Position numbers and translations under genes: made by a program | The notes under the pieces: model-generated | Database searches by the model: none | What the model saw: only the letters and a program-made list of their open reading frames with translations | What the model was told of the DNA's origin: nothing | Assembly: GCA_964429245.1 (NCBI GenBank) | Contig: CAYSBE010000104.1 | Coordinates: 1-8,702 of the forward strand | DNA: 8,702 nucleotides | Direction: 5' to 3' | DNA from: CAYSBE01 sp964429245 | GTDB taxonomy: Bacteria > Bacteroidota > Bacteroidia > UKL13-3 | In this document: positions 5,148-8,702 of the stretch, in pieces | Position numbering within the stretch: position 1 is the first letter of the stretch | How the letters are laid out: the number at the start of each line of letters is the position of its first letter

Positions 5148-7034
5148 ATGAGTAGCACACATGACCACAGCCATGACGAACATCATGGTCATCACAAAGA
5201 AACCTTCCTGTCGAAGTACGTGTTTAGCATGGATCATAAGATGATTGCTAAGCAATTCTTGATTACAGGTATTATTATGGGAACGCTCGGCATGGCAATG
5301 TCGTTGATATTCCGTCTTCAGCTTGCTTATCCTGACATGAAATTCCCTTTTTTGGAATCAATTATTGGCGGGTGGGGAAAAGATGGCAAACTTGATCCCA
5401 ATTTTTACCTCGCTCTTATTACTATCCATGGTACCATCATGGTATTTTATGTTTTAACTGCTGGATTAAGTGGAACGTTTAGTAACTTACTCATTCCACT
5501 ACAGGTTGGAACACGAGATATGGCTTCTCCTTTTATGAACATGTTGTCATACTGGTTTTTCTTTGCTTCTTCTTGTGTTCTAACTGCATCTTTATTTGTA
5601 GAAGGTGGCCCAGCTTCGGCAGGTTGGACAGTTTACCCTCCTCTTTCGGCTTTACCTAAGGCTATACCGGGTTCGGGAACTGGTATGACCTTGTGGTTAG
5701 TTGCCATTATATTGTTCATCGGTTCTTCATTATTGGGTGGTATCAATTACATCACTACTATATTGAACATGCGTACAAAAGGAATGAAAATGACCCGTCT
5801 TCCATTGACAATTTGGGCATTCTTAATCACCGCTGTTCTTGGATTATTATCTTTCCCTGTATTGTTTGGTGCAGGGTTATTGTTAATCATGGATCGCAGT
5901 TTTGGAACTTCGTTTTACCTATCAGATATTCCTGCTGACCTTGCAGGTGGTATTGAGCGAGTAGGTGGTTCACCTGTATTGTACCAGCATTTATTTTGGT
6001 TTCTAGGACACCCTGAGGTGTATATTATTCTTTTACCTGCATTAGGTATTACGTCTGAAGTTATTGCAACCAATTCCCGTAAACCAATATTTGGATATAG
6101 GGCTATGATTGGCTCCATATTGGCAATTGGTTTCCTATCATTTATTGTTTGGGGACACCACATGTTCATCACCGGTATGAATCCATTCCTTGGTTCTGTG
6201 TTTATGTTGGGTACACTCATTATTGCAGTCCCTTCAGCAGTAAAAACATTTAACTATCTGGCAACACTTTGGAAAGGAAACCTAAGACTCACACCTGCCA
6301 TGATGTTTGCCATTGGATTGGTTTCGTTTTTCATTTCGGGAGGTCTTACCGGAATATGGTTAGGTAATGCCGCATTGGATATTAACCTCCACGATACCTA
6401 TTTCGTTGTGGCCCACTTCCACCTTGTAATGGGAAGTGCTGCAATTTTTGGTATGATGAGTGGTATTTACCATTGGTATCCAAAAATGTTTGGTCGCATG
6501 ATGAGTAATTCGCTAGGATACGCTCATTTTTGGCTAACATTTATATCTGCTTATTGTGTATTCTTCCCAATGCACTTCTTAGGACTTGCCGGAGTGCCTC
6601 GCAGGTACTATGCAAATACTGCATATGATCAATTCAATGTGTTTATTGACATGAATGAATTTATCACTATTGCTGCTATTATTGGAGGATTTGCACAGGT
6701 AATATTCTTGTTCAATTTCTTTTACAGTATTTTCAAAGGAAAACGTACCGTTCAAAATCCTTGGAAGTCAAATACATTGGAATGGACTGCACCTATAGAA
6801 CACTTACATGGTAATTGGCCGGGCGAAATTCCTCACGTGTACCGCTGGGCATACGACTATAGCAAACCGGGTGCTCCAGATGACTTTATTCCGCAAAACA
6901 TCCCTGACGAAGGACAGACAGATGAAATGCAAGAACCAAATCCAGAAAGGTTTGAAACTGGTAAGAAAACAGTTGCAGAACCAGCCGGAGTGGTTATGTT
7001 CAGTGCGATTAAGCGTTTCCTTGGAATCGCATAA
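5148..7034 (+). CDS. ctaD: Cytochrome c oxidase subunit I (A1-type heme-copper oxidase)
   Basis: 628 residues, the catalytic subunit reducing O2 to water with proton pumping in the inner membrane. Ligands are all present: H94 and H425 for low-spin heme a, H423 for high-spin heme a3, and H288, H337 and H338 for CuB, with Y292 of the HPEVY motif as the cross-linked tyrosine. E290 in GHPEV marks the A1 subtype. D-pathway D124 and N131 (GTRDMASPFMN) and K-pathway K366 (VPSAVKTFN) are intact, as is the R485-R486 pair near the heme propionates. About twelve core membrane helices run from about 35 to 530. The N-terminus is His-rich (seven His in the first 16 residues) and the C-terminal hundred residues are hydrophilic. 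The start at 5148 places this His-rich leader before FLSKYVFSMDHK, the usual Bacteroidota start region. It lies 28 nt after subunit II and 10 nt before ctaA, in one operon. Confidence 0.98.
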   Translation: MSSTHDHSHDEHHGHHKETFLSKYVFSMDHKMIAKQFLITGIIMGTLGMAMSLIFRLQLAYPDMKFPFLESIIGGWGKDGKLDPNFYLALITIHGTIMVFYVLTAGLSGTFSNLLIPLQVGTRDMASPFMNMLSYWFFFASSCVLTASLFVEGGPASAGWTVYPPLSALPKAIPGSGTGMTLWLVAIILFIGSSLLGGINYITTILNMRTKGMKMTRLPLTIWAFLITAVLGLLSFPVLFGAGLLLIMDRSFGTSFYLSDIPADLAGGIERVGGSPVLYQHLFWFLGHPEVYIILLPALGITSEVIATNSRKPIFGYRAMIGSILAIGFLSFIVWGHHMFITGMNPFLGSVFMLGTLIIAVPSAVKTFNYLATLWKGNLRLTPAMMFAIGLVSFFISGGLTGIWLGNAALDINLHDTYFVVAHFHLVMGSAAIFGMMSGIYHWYPKMFGRMMSNSLGYAHFWLTFISAYCVFFPMHFLGLAGVPRRYYANTAYDQFNVFIDMNEFITIAAIIGGFAQVIFLFNFFYSIFKGKRTVQNPWKSNTLEWTAPIEHLHGNWPGEIPHVYRWAYDYSKPGAPDDFIPQNIPDEGQTDEMQEPNPERFETGKKTVAEPAGVVMFSAIKRFLGIA

Positions 7035-7044
7035 AGTTCTTTAA

Positions 7045-8049
7045 ATGAATGATCAATCAGAAAGTCGATTCAGGCGATTTGGTATACTTACCATTGCTGC
7101 TGTCTTCTTTTTGATTTTGGTTGGTGGTTTGGTGCGTAGCACCGGTTCAGGAATGGGTTGTCCCGATTGGCCAAAATGTTTTGGCACTTGGGTACCACCT
7201 ACTGATGTGAACCAATTGCCAGCTGATTATAAAGAAATATACCGTGTTGGAGCGCACGAAATTGCTGACTTCGATGTGTACAAAACCTGGATAGAATACA
7301 TCAACAGATTGATTGGTGTAGTCATTGGGTTCTTTATATTTCTCACAATGTTCTTTGCCATACCTTATCTTAAAAAAGATAAAACCGTATTTTACCTAAG
7401 TTTAATCGCATTCATCCTGGTAGGTTTTCAGGGATGGATAGGTTCACGGGTTGTGAGTTCAAACCTCGCGCACTGGATGATTACGATACATATGTTGATT
7501 GCTCTATTAATCGTAGGCATTCTCATTTATACCATCACCCGTTCGCAGGACTTTTTCATCGAACAAAAATCACCCAATAACAAACTAAAGATCTATGCTG
7601 TGCTGCTTCTTATATTAGGGTTGTTCCAAACAGTATCGGGAACCCAAATTAGAGAAGCAGTAGATATTATGGATAAACTAAACGATGGAGCCAACAGAAA
7701 TCTTTGGATTGATGGAATCATCACAGGAAATCTTACAAAGGCATATGAATTTGGCAATTATGGTATTACTTTTTTAATGCATAGAAGCAGTTCCCTGCTT
7801 AATATGTTGTTGGTTATACTACTATTTATGGGCATCAAAAAAGTATTTGACCGCAACAGTGCCCTTTACAGAAGTTTATTGGCAATTATTTTGTTAGTGG
7901 CTTTGCAAATTTTTAGTGGTAAGGTATTGGAAATAATGGGACTACCAAAGTATGTGCAAAGTTTGCATTTATTTATTGGCAGTTTAATAATGGGTGGATA
8001 CTTGTATGTATGCATCCTGCTTTTTACAAAAGTAAAAGTGATAAAATAG
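7045..8049 (+). CDS. ctaA: Heme A synthase (COX15/CtaA family)
   Basis: 334 residues with about eight membrane helices in two four-helix halves. CtaA oxidises the C8 methyl of heme O to the formyl group of heme A, the cofactor of subunit I. Features seen: GGLVRSTGSGMGCPDWPKC (27-45) with a Cys pair at C39/C45 after helix 1; E84-Y-I-N87-R88 at the start of helix 2; H143 and H149 in the LAHWMITIHM helix; GTQIRE (199-204); H246 in FLMHR; and H308 in VQSLHLFIG. H149, H246 and H308 match heme-ligand positions of characterised CtaA proteins. The fourth, normally the His of ExxHR, is Asn87 here, which may be a lineage trait. The ATG is 10 nt after the ctaD stop, so it is operonic. Length and both halves look intact. 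Confidence 0.95.
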   Translation: MNDQSESRFRRFGILTIAAVFFLILVGGLVRSTGSGMGCPDWPKCFGTWVPPTDVNQLPADYKEIYRVGAHEIADFDVYKTWIEYINRLIGVVIGFFIFLTMFFAIPYLKKDKTVFYLSLIAFILVGFQGWIGSRVVSSNLAHWMITIHMLIALLIVGILIYTITRSQDFFIEQKSPNNKLKIYAVLLLILGLFQTVSGTQIREAVDIMDKLNDGANRNLWIDGIITGNLTKAYEFGNYGITFLMHRSSSLLNMLLVILLFMGIKKVFDRNSALYRSLLAIILLVALQIFSGKVLEIMGLPKYVQSLHLFIGSLIMGGYLYVCILLFTKVKVIK

Positions 8050-8059
8050 AATTAATAAA

Positions 8060-8702
8060 TTGAATAATATAAATACCATAAACGCTCCTGTAGCAATCAC
8101 ATTCAGGCAAAAGCTGACTGATTACAACCAATTAGCAAAGGTACGTTTGACGTTATTGGTGGTATTCTCTGCTGTAATCACTTACCTGACTGCAGCCAGG
8201 GGCACTGAAATCGTGTGGTTTGAAGTACTAATGTTATCAGTGGGCGGATTTTTAGTTGTTGCTGCTTCTAACGGTATCAACCAAATTATTGAGAAAGATT
8301 TTGATAAGCTAATGGTACGTACCGCAAACCGTCCGGTTGCCACCAACCGCATGACCGTGAGTGAAGCGGCTATAGCTTCCTTCTTGTTTGGAGCTTCGGG
8401 AGTTACCATTATCGCATTGTATTTAAATCCTTTATGTGGAATATTATCTTTCGCCTCATTGGTAAGTTATGCTTTTGTGTATACTCCAATGAAAAGGGTA
8501 TCGCCAGTATCTGTTTTTGTGGGAGCTTTTCCGGGAGCCTTGCCTCCTCTTTTGGGGTGGGTTGCTTTTAGCGGTTCCATTACTATTGAAGCATTAATTT
8601 TATTTGCTGTTCAGTTTTTCTGGCAGTTCCCACACTTTTGGTCTATAGCTTGGATATTGGATGATGATTATAAACGTGCAGGTTTTAAAATGTTACCCGT
8701 GC
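8060..8702 (+). CDS. ctaB: Heme O synthase (protoheme IX farnesyltransferase), cut by the right window edge
   Basis: An open frame of 214 codons runs off the window. CtaB is a UbiA-family membrane prenyltransferase that adds a farnesyl group to heme B to give heme O, the substrate of CtaA encoded just upstream. The first prenyl-diphosphate site reads NQIIEKDFDKLMVRTANRP, about residues 75-93, with Glu where many relatives have the first Asp (ExxxD). Further on are YTPMKRVSP, GAFPGALPPLLGW and the second site region WQFPHFWSIAWILDDDYKRAGFKMLPV (about 188-214), all diagnostic. Several hydrophobic helices are present; roughly the last third of the protein is missing. No in-frame ATG lies near the start. 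TTG at 8060-8062, 10 nt after the ctaA stop, gives MNNINTINAPVAITFRQKL and an in-frame TAA lies upstream, so TTG is the best start. Confidence 0.92.
   Translation, partial: MNNINTINAPVAITFRQKLTDYNQLAKVRLTLLVVFSAVITYLTAARGTEIVWFEVLMLSVGGFLVVAASNGINQIIEKDFDKLMVRTANRPVATNRMTVSEAAIASFLFGASGVTIIALYLNPLCGILSFASLVSYAFVYTPMKRVSPVSVFVGAFPGALPPLLGWVAFSGSITIEALILFAVQFFWQFPHFWSIAWILDDDYKRAGFKMLPV

Noticed and set aside
5915..6220. Minus-strand ORF of about 100 codons inside subunit I
   Set aside because: It is antisense to strongly conserved catalytic residues of ctaD and has no family signature of its own.
1..8702. CRISPR arrays, tRNA or rRNA genes, insertion sequences, integrase or phage genes
   Set aside because: No spaced direct repeats, RNA-gene signatures, transposase motifs or terminal repeats were seen; the region looks like ordinary chromosome.

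Overview
The window looks like chromosome of an aerobic member of the Bacteroidota. The evidence is the AT-rich sequence, gene starts with no clear Shine-Dalgarno sequence, promoter-like TTG/TAnnTTTG motifs, signal peptides ending in S-A-Q, and a terminal oxidase gene set of the Bacteroidota style. I cannot place it below phylum level.

Layout. Bases 1-2297 are transcribed leftward. From their promoter-proximal end they encode a diacylglycerol/sphingosine-kinase-family lipid kinase (GTG start), a SUI1/YciH-type translation factor 11 nt downstream, and, after a 76-nt spacer with a candidate promoter, an OmpR-type response regulator followed 6 nt later by a sensor histidine kinase cut by the left edge. 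Bases 2298-2385 are a divergent spacer with a 16-bp inverted repeat. Bases 2413-3507 (+) encode an exported protein with seven WD40-like blades. A 135-nt spacer with a good Bacteroidota-type promoter leads into an aa3-type cytochrome c oxidase operon that fills the rest of the window: cytochrome c domain, subunit II, subunit I (ctaD/coxA), heme A synthase (ctaA/cox15) and heme O synthase (ctaB/cox10, TTG start, cut by the right edge).

Main observation. A run of 10 N at 3950-3959 splits the start of the oxidase operon. Left of it lies a signal peptide plus a CxxCH cytochrome c. Right of it, in frame with subunit II and with no start codon in between, lie the last helix of a cytochrome c, an Ala/Thr/Pro linker, and then the four-helix N-terminus of subunit II. 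The two sides fit together if the gap is 9 nt (four codons overlapping it) instead of 10. The gene is therefore most likely one cytochrome c-CoxII fusion of about 491 residues, with heme c at the N-terminus, the reverse of the usual caa3 arrangement. Membrane topology agrees, since both the heme domain and the CuA domain fall on the periplasmic side.

How the genes work together. CtaB converts heme B to heme O and CtaA converts heme O to heme A. Heme A fills subunit I, an A1-type heme-copper oxidase with intact D- and K-pathway residues. The tethered cytochrome c would pass electrons to CuA in the same polypeptide. No alternative complex III genes precede the oxidase genes here. The two-component system, lipid kinase and WD40 protein have no evident functional link to the oxidase. 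Apart from the fusion I see no clearly new system.
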